The translations under genes and the position numbers were made by a program. Shown here piece by piece: positions 33,713-41,602 of a stretch of 64,000 nucleotides of DNA. The notes under the pieces are model-generated. The model saw nothing but the letters and a program-made list of their open reading frames with translations, was not told the origin of the DNA and searched no databases. Where the stretch lies: the NCBI RefSeq assembly GCF_000021945.1, contig NC_011831.1:248001-312000 (forward strand), read 5' to 3'. The stretch is from Chloroflexus aggregans DSM 9485 (GTDB taxonomy: Bacteria > Chloroflexota > Chloroflexia > Chloroflexales > Chloroflexaceae). The first letter of the stretch is position 1. Each line of letters begins with the position of its first letter.

Positions 33713-34651
33713 GTGAACGAACGTCAAACCCTTACGCGCTACGCATGGTTATCGATTGGGGCGGCGGTCGTAACGATTAGCCTCAAACTAGTCGCCTATC
33801 TGCTAACCGATTCTATCGGTATGCTGGCCGATGCCGTCGAATCGTTGGTAAATCTGGCCGCCGCAGTGATGGCGTTGTGGATGCTGACCATTGCGGCTCG
33901 TCCTGCCGATCGCGATCACACCTACGGTCATGGCAAAGCCGAATATTTTGCCGGTGCAATTGAAGGGGTTTTAATCATTATTGCCGCTATCGGGATTGGC
34001 TGGACGGCAATGATGCGCTTGTTTGCGCCGCAGCCCCTCGATCATACGGTAACCGGCTTGGTTGTGGCCGGGATTGCCACGCTGCTCAACGGTACGGTGG
34101 CGATGATCCTGCTAAAGGCGGGAAAGCGCTACGATTCGCTCACGCTTGAGGCTGATGGTCAGCACCTGATGACCGATGTGTGGACATCGGTCGCTGTCGT
34201 GGCCGGGATCGGGTTGGTGGCGCTCACCGGCTGGTATATCCTTGACCCGCTGATTGCACTGGCAGTAGCGGCAAACATCACCTTCACCGGAGTGCAATTG
34301 GTACGGCGAGCGGTTTTGGGCTTAATGGACACCGCGCTGCCCGAAGAAGAGATTTCGGCGATTCGCCATGCACTTGCCGATCTCAATGATTACGGCTGTG
34401 ATTACCATGCACTGCGTACCCGGCAAGCCGGTGCGCGTCGCTTTATCTCATTCCATCTGCTGGTTCCCGATACGTGGAGTATTCAGCAAGCTCACGCGAT
34501 GGCCGAGCAGGCTGAAGCAGCCGTTCGGGCTGCGGTACCGAATAGTACGGTCTTTACCCACCTTGAACCGCGCAACGATCCGGCGGCGCTGGCCGATATT
34601 GCGCTCGATCGGGCGGATGAAGCGGAGCATGTCGATCCGGTTGCTCGTTAA
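33713..34651 (+). CDS. cation diffusion facilitator transporter
   Basis: A 312-residue CDF exporter with six membrane helices and a cytoplasmic C-terminal domain. Helix 2 reads DSIGMLADAVESLVN, the loop has the family DHTYGHGKAEYFAG, and helix 5 has the H-x3-D site in QHLMTDVWTSV. The transport site in helix 2 is E43-x3-N47 where relatives have D/H-x3-D, so metal specificity may be unusual. The C-terminal domain has ISAIRHALADL and a terminal THLEPRNDP. GTG start with GCGGAG upstream. It exports a divalent metal (Zn, Fe, Mn or Co) by proton exchange; which one is not clear. Confidence 0.88.
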   Translation: MNERQTLTRYAWLSIGAAVVTISLKLVAYLLTDSIGMLADAVESLVNLAAAVMALWMLTIAARPADRDHTYGHGKAEYFAGAIEGVLIIIAAIGIGWTAMMRLFAPQPLDHTVTGLVVAGIATLLNGTVAMILLKAGKRYDSLTLEADGQHLMTDVWTSVAVVAGIGLVALTGWYILDPLIALAVAANITFTGVQLVRRAVLGLMDTALPEEEISAIRHALADLNDYGCDYHALRTRQAGARRFISFHLLVPDTWSIQQAHAMAEQAEAAVRAAVPNSTVFTHLEPRNDPAALADIALDRADEAEHVDPVAR

Positions 34652-34713
34652 CCCCTTGGTGGGCCGCACTGGGACGCAGCCCATGTCTCCCACGATGCCT
34701 TGGTGATCAGTCG

Positions 34714-36585
34714 TTATGTGAACGTAAACAATACCACCTGTACCATCCCCACGATGATGAAGACCACGATCACAATTGCGACAATCGCCCCCACAATCGC
34801 CCCTGCCCCAACTCCACGCTGCGGGCGTAACGGTTCGCCGGCCAGCGTCTGCCGCACTGCTTGCGCAAGCTGGGCCGGAATATTCGCCATAGTTGCTGGA
34901 TCTATCCCAACCCAAGCCCAATTGGTGTTGGCTACTGGAACGAGCAACTTGCGCGCTGGGTAGCGATTGAGCCGGTTCGGATCGCCAGTTGGCTGCCATG
35001 TGCCGACAATGAGATCAGCACTGGCCAGTTGCGCATCGGCATCGGGCGTGCCACTCGCAATCGTAAGTGCCAGTTGCGGAAACTGTTGGCGTAACACCCC
35101 AGCGATCTGCTCAGCTAATTCGCCCTCAGCCACCACTGCTACTCGCACCTGCGCTTGCCGGCTCAATTCAGCCGCTTCGCGCATTCGGGTGTCAGCGCGC
35201 AATGCGAACCCATGCGTAACCACTACCCCTGCCGCTATCAGGCCAAACGCGATCGCTTGCGCCAGATCGGCCAACAAGTTGCCGCTGAATGGCTCACCCA
35301 ACGCAATGCTAATCAAGCGGAAGAGCATGTAGATCAAGGCCGAAAGCAGGGTAAGCGACGCGACAAACAAAAAGCCAAAGAGGTAGATCCGCCGTACCAG
35401 CGAGCTGCGTTCGGCAACGCCGGTTTCGCCGGTCGTGGTGGCCGCACGTTGTATCTGCCGCCAGCATATTGCCCAGATTGTCAAGCCTGCAACCAGAGTC
35501 GCCCCAAACCACGCTAACGGTTCGCGCAGATCGGCGATCGCATCAGCGCCGGCAAACCCGCGAATAATGACGCTGAGCAGGCCACCGATCCCGACCAGCG
35601 TTGCCACCTGGCCGATCGCAGCAACCAAATACCACGCCAGCCGCCGCACCACCGCCTGCCGCGGCCCTTCAGCTATCGCCACCGCGTCGGTTTGGATGAC
35701 GGAAATGTGGTAGAGCGCAACCACCGCCAAGACGACCATCGGCGCAATTACGTCGATGAGATTGCCTTCGACCCTCAGACCCAACAGGCCGCGGAACACA
35801 CCCGCTAGCAAGAAGGTGGCGTTCGTCACGGCGGTGATGGTAGCGACGACAATCACCAGATAGAGGTAGAACTTGCGGAACGCCGAACTTCGCTCGTCTT
35901 CATCGGCGCTGGCAAAGAGACGCTGCGCCCGCCACCAATGGCCTAGCCAGACAATGACACCGATAAACACGTTAAGCATGGCGCTGATGAGGAGTTGGAC
36001 GACGGCGGTGCCACTCGCTGAGCCGAAAATGAGCCGGATGAGATCCATGACGCCATTCACCCAGATCACCAAACCGACCCCAGCGGCAAAGAGCAGGTAA
36101 ACCCGCCGCACCAGCGCCCCTGCGCCGGCTAGCGGCGCTTGATGGGCATCGTTGCGCGCCACGACGCTGTGATAGGCAAACAGCGCACCTAACACCAACG
36201 AGGCAATCACACCGTACCAGATTTGCGCTTGCGGATCGGTGCGGCGCGCGCCGCTCAGCAACGCGAACACGGTATCGAGCAACTCATAGACGCTGCCGGT
36301 CAACGGGATCAACAACGCCGCTAGATTGCCATACAAGTAGAGCTTGCGTACTGCTGACGCGCGCTCGTCTTGATCGCGCCGTGCCAGACGCTCACCCCAT
36401 AACCAGTGGATCAACCAGAGCGGCAAACAGATCACGAACGCCGCTAGTTGGAACGCGATTGCGCTAATTGATGGCAGGATAGATGCGACCAAGACGCCGT
36501 GCAGCAGCCAGATCAGCGACCATGCAAATCCTTGTAACCCGATCGTGGCGCTGATGTAGAGATACCATCGCCGTACTACTGCCAT
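34714..36585 (-). CDS. multi-repeat DUF5671 membrane protein
   Basis: A 623-residue protein with about six repeats of a roughly 80-residue membrane unit. Each starts with a (V/F)RR/K-x-Y-L-Y-type motif: VVRRWYLYISATIG, VRKLYLYGNLAALL, VRRVYLLFAAGVGL, FRKFYLYLVIVVAT, VRRLAWYLVAAIGQ and VRRIYLFGFLFVAS. This is the DUF5671 pattern. The C-terminal 110 residues are soluble-looking (VRVAVVAEGELAEQIAGVLR...ASADLIVGTWQPTGD), perhaps a periplasmic binding fold, then a final helix (IVGAIVAIVIVVFIIVGMVQ). ATG 36585 follows GGAGGG and overlaps the preceding stop by one base. Function unknown; the internal repeat suggests gene duplication. Confidence 0.7.
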   Translation of the reverse strand: MAVVRRWYLYISATIGLQGFAWSLIWLLHGVLVASILPSISAIAFQLAAFVICLPLWLIHWLWGERLARRDQDERASAVRKLYLYGNLAALLIPLTGSVYELLDTVFALLSGARRTDPQAQIWYGVIASLVLGALFAYHSVVARNDAHQAPLAGAGALVRRVYLLFAAGVGLVIWVNGVMDLIRLIFGSASGTAVVQLLISAMLNVFIGVIVWLGHWWRAQRLFASADEDERSSAFRKFYLYLVIVVATITAVTNATFLLAGVFRGLLGLRVEGNLIDVIAPMVVLAVVALYHISVIQTDAVAIAEGPRQAVVRRLAWYLVAAIGQVATLVGIGGLLSVIIRGFAGADAIADLREPLAWFGATLVAGLTIWAICWRQIQRAATTTGETGVAERSSLVRRIYLFGFLFVASLTLLSALIYMLFRLISIALGEPFSGNLLADLAQAIAFGLIAAGVVVTHGFALRADTRMREAAELSRQAQVRVAVVAEGELAEQIAGVLRQQFPQLALTIASGTPDADAQLASADLIVGTWQPTGDPNRLNRYPARKLLVPVANTNWAWVGIDPATMANIPAQLAQAVRQTLAGEPLRPQRGVGAGAIVGAIVAIVIVVFIIVGMVQVVLFTFT

Positions 36586-37076
36586 CAGCAGCCCTCCTTC
36601 TGCTCCCAGCACCACATCCAGATTCGCCAGCCGGAACTGCTGGTCAGTTGCCAGCCAGCAGCCGTTTGCTCTAATTCCATCGTAAAGGTGCTGCTTGATT
36701 GCGAGCTGCCAAACAGACCGCCACGATAAACATTCGTCTCTCGTACCGTTACCGTGGCCTGATTACCGTTGATCTCGGTATTGATGATCGCGTAGCTCGT
36801 ATCGCTATCAGAAACACCGAAGCGCTGCAATTGCTCGCGCATGACTTGCGCACTGCGCGGATAGCCGGGCAACGTTGGCGAGAGATAGCTATAAGCGCGA
36901 TCGTAATCGCCCCGTTGCACTGCCAATATGTAATTGAACGCCACGTCTTCCGGGCCGTTACCGGCTCGATATTCCGGTGCGGCGCGTGTAAATACCACCA
37001 CAACGGCGATAATCGCCAAGACCACGGCGCCGCCGACAATACCCCATAAAAAGCGGTCGCCCGATTGAATGCGCAT
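36585..37076 (-). CDS. membrane-anchored NTF2/DUF4878-like protein
   Basis: A 163-residue protein with one N-terminal helix (FLWGIVGGAVVLAIIAVVVVF) and an exported domain: PEDVAFNYILAVQRGDYDRAYSYLSPTL, then beta strands (TVTVRETNVYRGG...FTMELEQTAAGWQLTSSSGW), the layout of DUF4878/NTF2-like lipoprotein-type folds. It ends in an odd, Trp- and Cys-containing tail (RIWMWCWEQKEGC). The stop TGA overlaps the downstream DUF5671 start by one base, so the two are coupled. No catalytic role can be read. Confidence 0.65.
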   Translation of the reverse strand: MRIQSGDRFLWGIVGGAVVLAIIAVVVVFTRAAPEYRAGNGPEDVAFNYILAVQRGDYDRAYSYLSPTLPGYPRSAQVMREQLQRFGVSDSDTSYAIINTEINGNQATVTVRETNVYRGGLFGSSQSSSTFTMELEQTAAGWQLTSSSGWRIWMWCWEQKEGC

Positions 37077-37202
37077 AAGTGATGATCCCTTTCGTTATCA
37101 CCGGCAAGATGGTAACGCTATCTGCGCCACAATATTACACACGGCACAATTCCTCACGCTCTTTTTCTATCTTAGGTATGACGTATTGAACATCCGAAAA
37201 GT

Positions 37203-37808
37203 TCACCGTCGCCGCTTGTGGCGTGGCCGCCATTGATCGTGGTCGCGATAACGCTGCCGTAATCGCCGGCCATAGCTTCCCAACAACCCATTGCCGTTCG
37301 TCACCAACCAGTCGGCGATCGTGTGTGCGGCGCTGCCGGTGCAGAACCCGATGACGAAAGCCCACGTCTCAGTAGAATGCGCTCGTATCAATCCTTGCAC
37401 CCACGCTGCCCATTCGCGATGGTAGGCTGGCGTCGTCATGCCGAGTTGCCCCAGCCCCCAGACGACGGCAAACGCCAACCCGTACCCGACCGCTGCAAAA
37501 TAGCCGAGCCGCAATAGTGGCGAAATGACGAGACTGTGGCTCCAAAAGCCGCGATGCGGGATGAGCCACATGTAAGGCCTCCAGATCCAAAAGAAGATCC
37601 CCCAGCGGTTGTCAATCGCCGAGTCAATGTCAAGGTCGGGCGAGAACATGATCCCCGATAGCAGATGGGCACCGCCGAGCCAGAGACTACAGGCGAGAGC
37701 TGTGTCTGGTGCAATCGGCGTGAATTCCAGACAGGCATAATACGCTAGCGGGGTGATGGCTGCGCCACTGAGTACTGTGATAAGATCATGAGCGCGAGCG
37801 GATGGCAT
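37203..37808 (-). CDS. DUF2227/YdjM-like membrane metal-binding protein
   Basis: A 201-residue membrane protein. It has PSARAHDLITVLSG at the N-terminus, LLSGIMFSPDLDIDSAIDNRWG, and IPHRGFWSHSLVISPLLR, then GSAAHTIADWLVT. The His/Asp residues of these segments (HD, SPDLDID, HRG.WSHS, AHTIADW) match the DUF2227 family of putative metal-binding membrane proteins related to YdjM hydrolases. The tail is Arg-rich. It is 4 bases behind the GT87-like gene, so is probably cotranscribed. Confidence 0.75.
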   Translation of the reverse strand: MPSARAHDLITVLSGAAITPLAYYACLEFTPIAPDTALACSLWLGGAHLLSGIMFSPDLDIDSAIDNRWGIFFWIWRPYMWLIPHRGFWSHSLVISPLLRLGYFAAVGYGLAFAVVWGLGQLGMTTPAYHREWAAWVQGLIRAHSTETWAFVIGFCTGSAAHTIADWLVTNGNGLLGSYGRRLRQRYRDHDQWRPRHKRRR

Positions 37809-37812
37809 TGGT

Positions 37813-38994
37813 TTACGATTGAGTCAATGGTCTCACGGCACGCTGGCCGTGCCACAGCCGAAGCGCCATAAGAATAAAAAGGATGCAGGCTTGTCCGACA
37901 AGGCCAACAGCGAAGATTTGGCGTTCTTGCAATATGACGCCAGCCCATGGCAAGAGAAAGGCTGTGCCTAACCACCAATACTCAAGCCGGCGCTTGCTTG
38001 TTTGTAGTAGCCATAGGAAGGGGAAGAGTGAGCAGACGTGATCATAGTTGTTAAAATAGGGAATGGCGAGAATTGCTACCAGCATTGCCCAGTATAAGCC
38101 GAGCTCAATGTTGAATGAGAGCGACGTTGCCCACAAAAACCAGCCGGCTGCCATCAGAGCAAAGAGCAATCCGGCATAAAGCGCAGTTGAGATGACGGGA
38201 GCACCAAACAACAAACGCACGGCGATAATCGATCCGCCCGAACAATTCGGACACACACCGAAATCGGGCAGATTGCGAAATATCGCTAACATAGCTAGAT
38301 AATCGTTCAGCCACTGCGGATAAGCCAGCGTTACTCCAGCCAGTAAGCCGAGGATCGCCGCTGTCACCCCGGCCAGCGCCCGCCATTGCCATGGCCGGCG
38401 CTGGATAACGAGCCAGCCGCATGCAGCTATAAATGGTAGTACACCGACATGCGGCTTGAAGGTCATCAACAGCATCCCAATCACAAACAAACTGGCCGAT
38501 TGGCGCGAGGCCGCGTAGATGACAATAGCAATCCCTAGCAAGATCGACACAGTGAACTGGCCAACAATAACCAGACTAATCACCGTTGGCGATACGATCA
38601 TTACGCTCAACGCTACCACCCGCCATTTGGCTGACCACGGTAACGTGATCAGAATAACGCTGCCAGTCAGCATGCTCAAATTGATCCAAAACCACACGCG
38701 TGCAGCATGCTCAGGTGTTAGCCAGCCGAGAAAGAAGACGCTGTACGCAAACCATGGCGGATACACGTAGTGAGGATATTTGACAGTGTCGATGACTGGC
38801 CCGAAGAGTTGCCGCGCTAATCCTAATTGCGCGGCATAGTCGTAGAGACCGATGCCTCGCGTCAGCCCAACCGTAGGCACATAAAGGGTGAGAAAATCGG
38901 TTACGGCTGGAATTGGCAGTGGAATAAACGAAAGTGCGGCAATCATGATGACAAGCGCCACTCCAACACCCATCACGCGCCCAATTTGCAACAT
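37813..38994 (-). CDS. GT87-like polyprenyl-phosphate-dependent glycosyltransferase
   Basis: A 393-residue polytopic protein (about 10-11 helices) of the GT-C type, GT87/DUF2029-like. It has FLTLYVPTVGLTRGIGLYD in the first periplasmic loop (acidic/aromatic region), YPHYVYPPWFAYSVFFLGWL, MLLMTFKPHVGVLPF, and YFNNYDHVCSLFPFLWLL. Such enzymes transfer sugars from polyprenyl phosphates to cell-envelope polymers; the substrate is unknown. ATG 38994 is chosen because TTAGGAG lies five bases upstream; the frame extends to ATG 39051 but without a ribosome site. Cotranscribed with the DUF2227 gene. Confidence 0.75.
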   Translation of the reverse strand: MLQIGRVMGVGVALVIMIAALSFIPLPIPAVTDFLTLYVPTVGLTRGIGLYDYAAQLGLARQLFGPVIDTVKYPHYVYPPWFAYSVFFLGWLTPEHAARVWFWINLSMLTGSVILITLPWSAKWRVVALSVMIVSPTVISLVIVGQFTVSILLGIAIVIYAASRQSASLFVIGMLLMTFKPHVGVLPFIAACGWLVIQRRPWQWRALAGVTAAILGLLAGVTLAYPQWLNDYLAMLAIFRNLPDFGVCPNCSGGSIIAVRLLFGAPVISTALYAGLLFALMAAGWFLWATSLSFNIELGLYWAMLVAILAIPYFNNYDHVCSLFPFLWLLQTSKRRLEYWWLGTAFLLPWAGVILQERQIFAVGLVGQACILFILMALRLWHGQRAVRPLTQS

Positions 38995-39157
38995 TGCTAC
39001 TCCTAAGTCTACCAACTGGGTATACCAGCGCATGAGCAGACGTTGTTCCATCGACGCTATGCGTCATTGCGAGGATGCGATCCGTCCGCATTATCCTATG
39101 CCATACTGCACGAGCGCATCGGCTACGGTAACAAGCTGCGCCGTACCTGCCAAGTAA

Positions 39158-39170
39158 TGCTATAATAGCA
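39158..39170 (+). promoter_or_regulatory. palindromic -10 region upstream of the AlbA_2 gene
   Basis: TGCTATAATAGCA is an odd-length palindrome that contains a perfect TATAAT (39161-39166). It lies 30-40 bases before the AlbA_2 start. No clear -35 is seen, so an activator or the palindrome itself may decide use. Confidence 0.35.
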
Positions 39171-39199
39171 CAGGTGTTCGCTCTGTGACGGAGGTTTGT

Positions 39200-40570
39200 A
39201 TGGAATCGTCTCCCATTGCCGCTTTGCCCGGCCAGGCGCCAGGGCCGCGCCTAGCCTTTGCCGGTGATCGCCAACGCCCCGACGAAATCGCCGAGTCGCT
39301 GGCGGCGCTAGCTAATGCTCACGGCGGCGCGCTGGTGATCAGCGGCGGACGCGGCTCGCAACTCGCCCCCCTGCGCGATCCGGCCGCCGCTATTGAGCTG
39401 GCGTTATCGGCAGCGCTGGCTTGCACGCCTCCACTGATTATCCCACTGCCCCAAGTCGTTGTCTACCATGATATGCCCGTTGTCGTCGTGGAAGTTCCTG
39501 CCGGATTACCTTATGTCTATTCTATCAATGGCCGCTACTTACGCCGCGAAGGGGACAGCAACCAGCCGTTGTCACCGGCAGCACTCCACCGCCTGTTTAG
39601 CGAGCGGGCAGAACTGGGCTGGGAACGGCAGGTGCCACTCGGCGCCTCCTTCGCCGAACTCGATCCTGACCTCATCACCGCCTACGCGCGCCGAGTCGGT
39701 CCACCTGCCGGCGACGACCCAATGACTCTGCTAACCCGTCGTGGCTGCCTCATCGATAACCGGCCGACGAATGCCGGTCTTCTGCTCTTCGGACGCGATG
39801 TGGCTGTTCGTTTTCCCCAAGCCGAAATTACCCTTGTGCGCTACCGCGGTCGTGAGCCGGACGATGTCTTCGAGCGTGCCGATATTTGCGCGCCATTGCC
39901 TGACGCTATCCGTCGTGCCGAGCGTTGGCTTAACGATCATATGCGCAAAGGTTCGCGGATGATCGGCCTTGAACGCGAAGACTGGACGCAATTCCCACCG
40001 GCGGCTGTGCGTGAGGCATTGGTCAATGCGGTTGCCCATCGCGATTATGCAGCACGTGGCGAAGGAATTCGTATTACCCTCTTCAGCAACCGACTCGAAG
40101 TCTATTCACCCGGTCGTCTCCCCGGGCACGTCACTCTCGATAATATTCGCGCCGAACGGTTTTCGCGCAACCCGGCTATCGTGCAAGTCCTCGCCGATCT
40201 CGGTCTGGTCGAACGACTCGGCTATGGTATCGACCGCATGCTGCGCCACCTGGCTGCTGCCGGCTTACCACCGGCTACTTTCCACGAGACTGCTGCCGGT
40301 TTTTTAGTGATCTTGCCCGGTCACCCATTCGCCGAGGAACTCCCCGGTGGGATTGATACGACGGCATGGCGACGAATGGGGTTGAATGATCGTCAGATCA
40401 GCGCGCTCCTCTTCGTCGTTGAACAGCAACGGATCACCAATCGCGATCTGCAAGAGATGCATCCTGACGTTAGCCCAGAGACGATTCGCCGTGATCTATC
40501 CGATCTTGTGGCCCGTGGGTTACTTTTAAAGGTGGGAGATAAACGCGCAACCTATTATATTCTGAAGTAA
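39200..40570 (+). CDS. AlbA_2 / ATP-binding transcriptional regulator (RecG-like C-terminal HTH)
   Basis: A 456-residue protein. The N-terminal part (to about residue 130) is Schlafen AlbA_2-like, with AALANAHGGALVISGG and PYVYSINGRYLRREGDSNQP. The centre has the HATPase_c_4 features: QFPPAAVREALVNAVAHRDY, RLEVYSPGRLPG and LVERLGYGIDRMLR. The end is a winged helix with RQISALLFVVEQQRITNRDL and VSPETIRRDLSDLVARGLL. The family includes many predicted transcriptional regulators with unknown ligands. ATG 39200 follows GGAGG by five bases. Seven bases separate it from the TrmJ-like gene, so both are in one unit. Confidence 0.82.
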   Translation: MESSPIAALPGQAPGPRLAFAGDRQRPDEIAESLAALANAHGGALVISGGRGSQLAPLRDPAAAIELALSAALACTPPLIIPLPQVVVYHDMPVVVVEVPAGLPYVYSINGRYLRREGDSNQPLSPAALHRLFSERAELGWERQVPLGASFAELDPDLITAYARRVGPPAGDDPMTLLTRRGCLIDNRPTNAGLLLFGRDVAVRFPQAEITLVRYRGREPDDVFERADICAPLPDAIRRAERWLNDHMRKGSRMIGLEREDWTQFPPAAVREALVNAVAHRDYAARGEGIRITLFSNRLEVYSPGRLPGHVTLDNIRAERFSRNPAIVQVLADLGLVERLGYGIDRMLRHLAAAGLPPATFHETAAGFLVILPGHPFAEELPGGIDTTAWRRMGLNDRQISALLFVVEQQRITNRDLQEMHPDVSPETIRRDLSDLVARGLLLKVGDKRATYYILK

Positions 40571-40577
40571 CACGGGA

Positions 40578-41285
40578 ATGGAAGGGATAGTCGTTATTCT
40601 CCATCGTCCGCAAGATCCGCGCAACATCGGCGCGGTAGTACGGGCGATGCTCAACACCGGTTTTCAGCGGCTACGCCTTGTAGAACCGCCACCGTTCGAC
40701 CCTGACCTCATCGCCGCAGTCGCCCACCGGCCCGATCCGGTGCTTACGAGGCTGACGATCCACTCCGATCTGGCCGATGCTACGGCTGACATTCGCTACC
40801 TCGTCGGCACGAGTGACCGTCCCCACCTCAATCTCCCCTGGCGCAACGATGTGCGGCAGTGGGCTGTTGAACTACACCGGCGGGCAACGGTCGCCGGGCC
40901 GGTGGCGCTGCTCTTTGGTCCCGAAGATAATGGTTTGAGTCGAGAAGAGTTGAGTCGCTGCCACGAGATCATCGGCCTCCCGATTAATCCGGCTTATCCG
41001 ACGCTGAATCTTGCTCAAGCTGTCCTCCTCATCCTTTATGAACTCCAACAAGTCACACCACCATCGCCACCACCATCCCCACCGGCCGAACCACCCGCCG
41101 ATCTTGCGGATTATGATCGCCTCTTTACCGTCCTCGATGAACTGATCACCGCTACCCAATTTGTCAAAAGTGGTAACGGGATGGCTCTTCGCCGGCGGTT
41201 GCGAGCCATCATCAATCGTGCCGGTCTCAGTCAACGAGACGCAGCCGTCCTGACCGCACTCCTCCGAGCAGCCGTGCGACGTTGA
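40578..41285 (+). CDS. SpoU/TrmJ-type tRNA or rRNA methyltransferase
   Basis: A 235-residue SPOUT-fold 2'-O-methyltransferase. Motif 1 is VVILHRPQDPRNIGAVVRAM, motif 2 is ALLFGPEDNGLSREELSRC and motif 3 IGLPINPAYPTLNLAQAVLLILYEL, the order and wording of TrmJ. The C-terminal part, after a Pro-rich linker, has a dimerisation/RNA helix pair (RLFTVLDELITATQF...LRRRLRAIINRAGLS). It methylates a ribose in tRNA (position 32 in TrmJ). It follows the AlbA_2 gene directly. Confidence 0.88.
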   Translation: MEGIVVILHRPQDPRNIGAVVRAMLNTGFQRLRLVEPPPFDPDLIAAVAHRPDPVLTRLTIHSDLADATADIRYLVGTSDRPHLNLPWRNDVRQWAVELHRRATVAGPVALLFGPEDNGLSREELSRCHEIIGLPINPAYPTLNLAQAVLLILYELQQVTPPSPPPSPPAEPPADLADYDRLFTVLDELITATQFVKSGNGMALRRRLRAIINRAGLSQRDAAVLTALLRAAVRR

Positions 41286-41602
41286 GCGTTGACCTCCAGC
41301 CGGGAATGACGAACAACGGCGGTAGCAGGCGCGTAGGGTGTTGAAATGCGAAAACTCAAGACCTTGGGGAGTGGAACAGCCCCGATCCCGCCATTCCATC
41401 TATTGCATCAACATTGTGCATCGACTGTTGGGTGTCCGCCAGGCAGGTGGGCAGGTGCGAGACATCGAATTGGGAGCGATGAGACATCTGCGGTACGAGT
41501 AGTACACAGAACTACCAAAAATTAAACCTTTTAGATCTTTGTCTCCCCTCGTGCAGATAGTATCATGCCAGTACGCCATCCAGTCCGAGGAGCAGTATAC
41601 AT
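41286..41602. other. 317-base intergenic region, no gene found
   Basis: The gap between the TrmJ-like gene and the sensor kinase gene. It holds only short open frames with no ribosome sites and weak inverted repeats; no tRNA or riboswitch pattern is seen. The last 20 bases carry GAGGAG, the ribosome site of the kinase. Confidence 0.6.

Noticed and set aside
41286-41602. tRNA or small RNA gene
   Set aside because: No cloverleaf, TpsiC-loop sequence or terminator was found.
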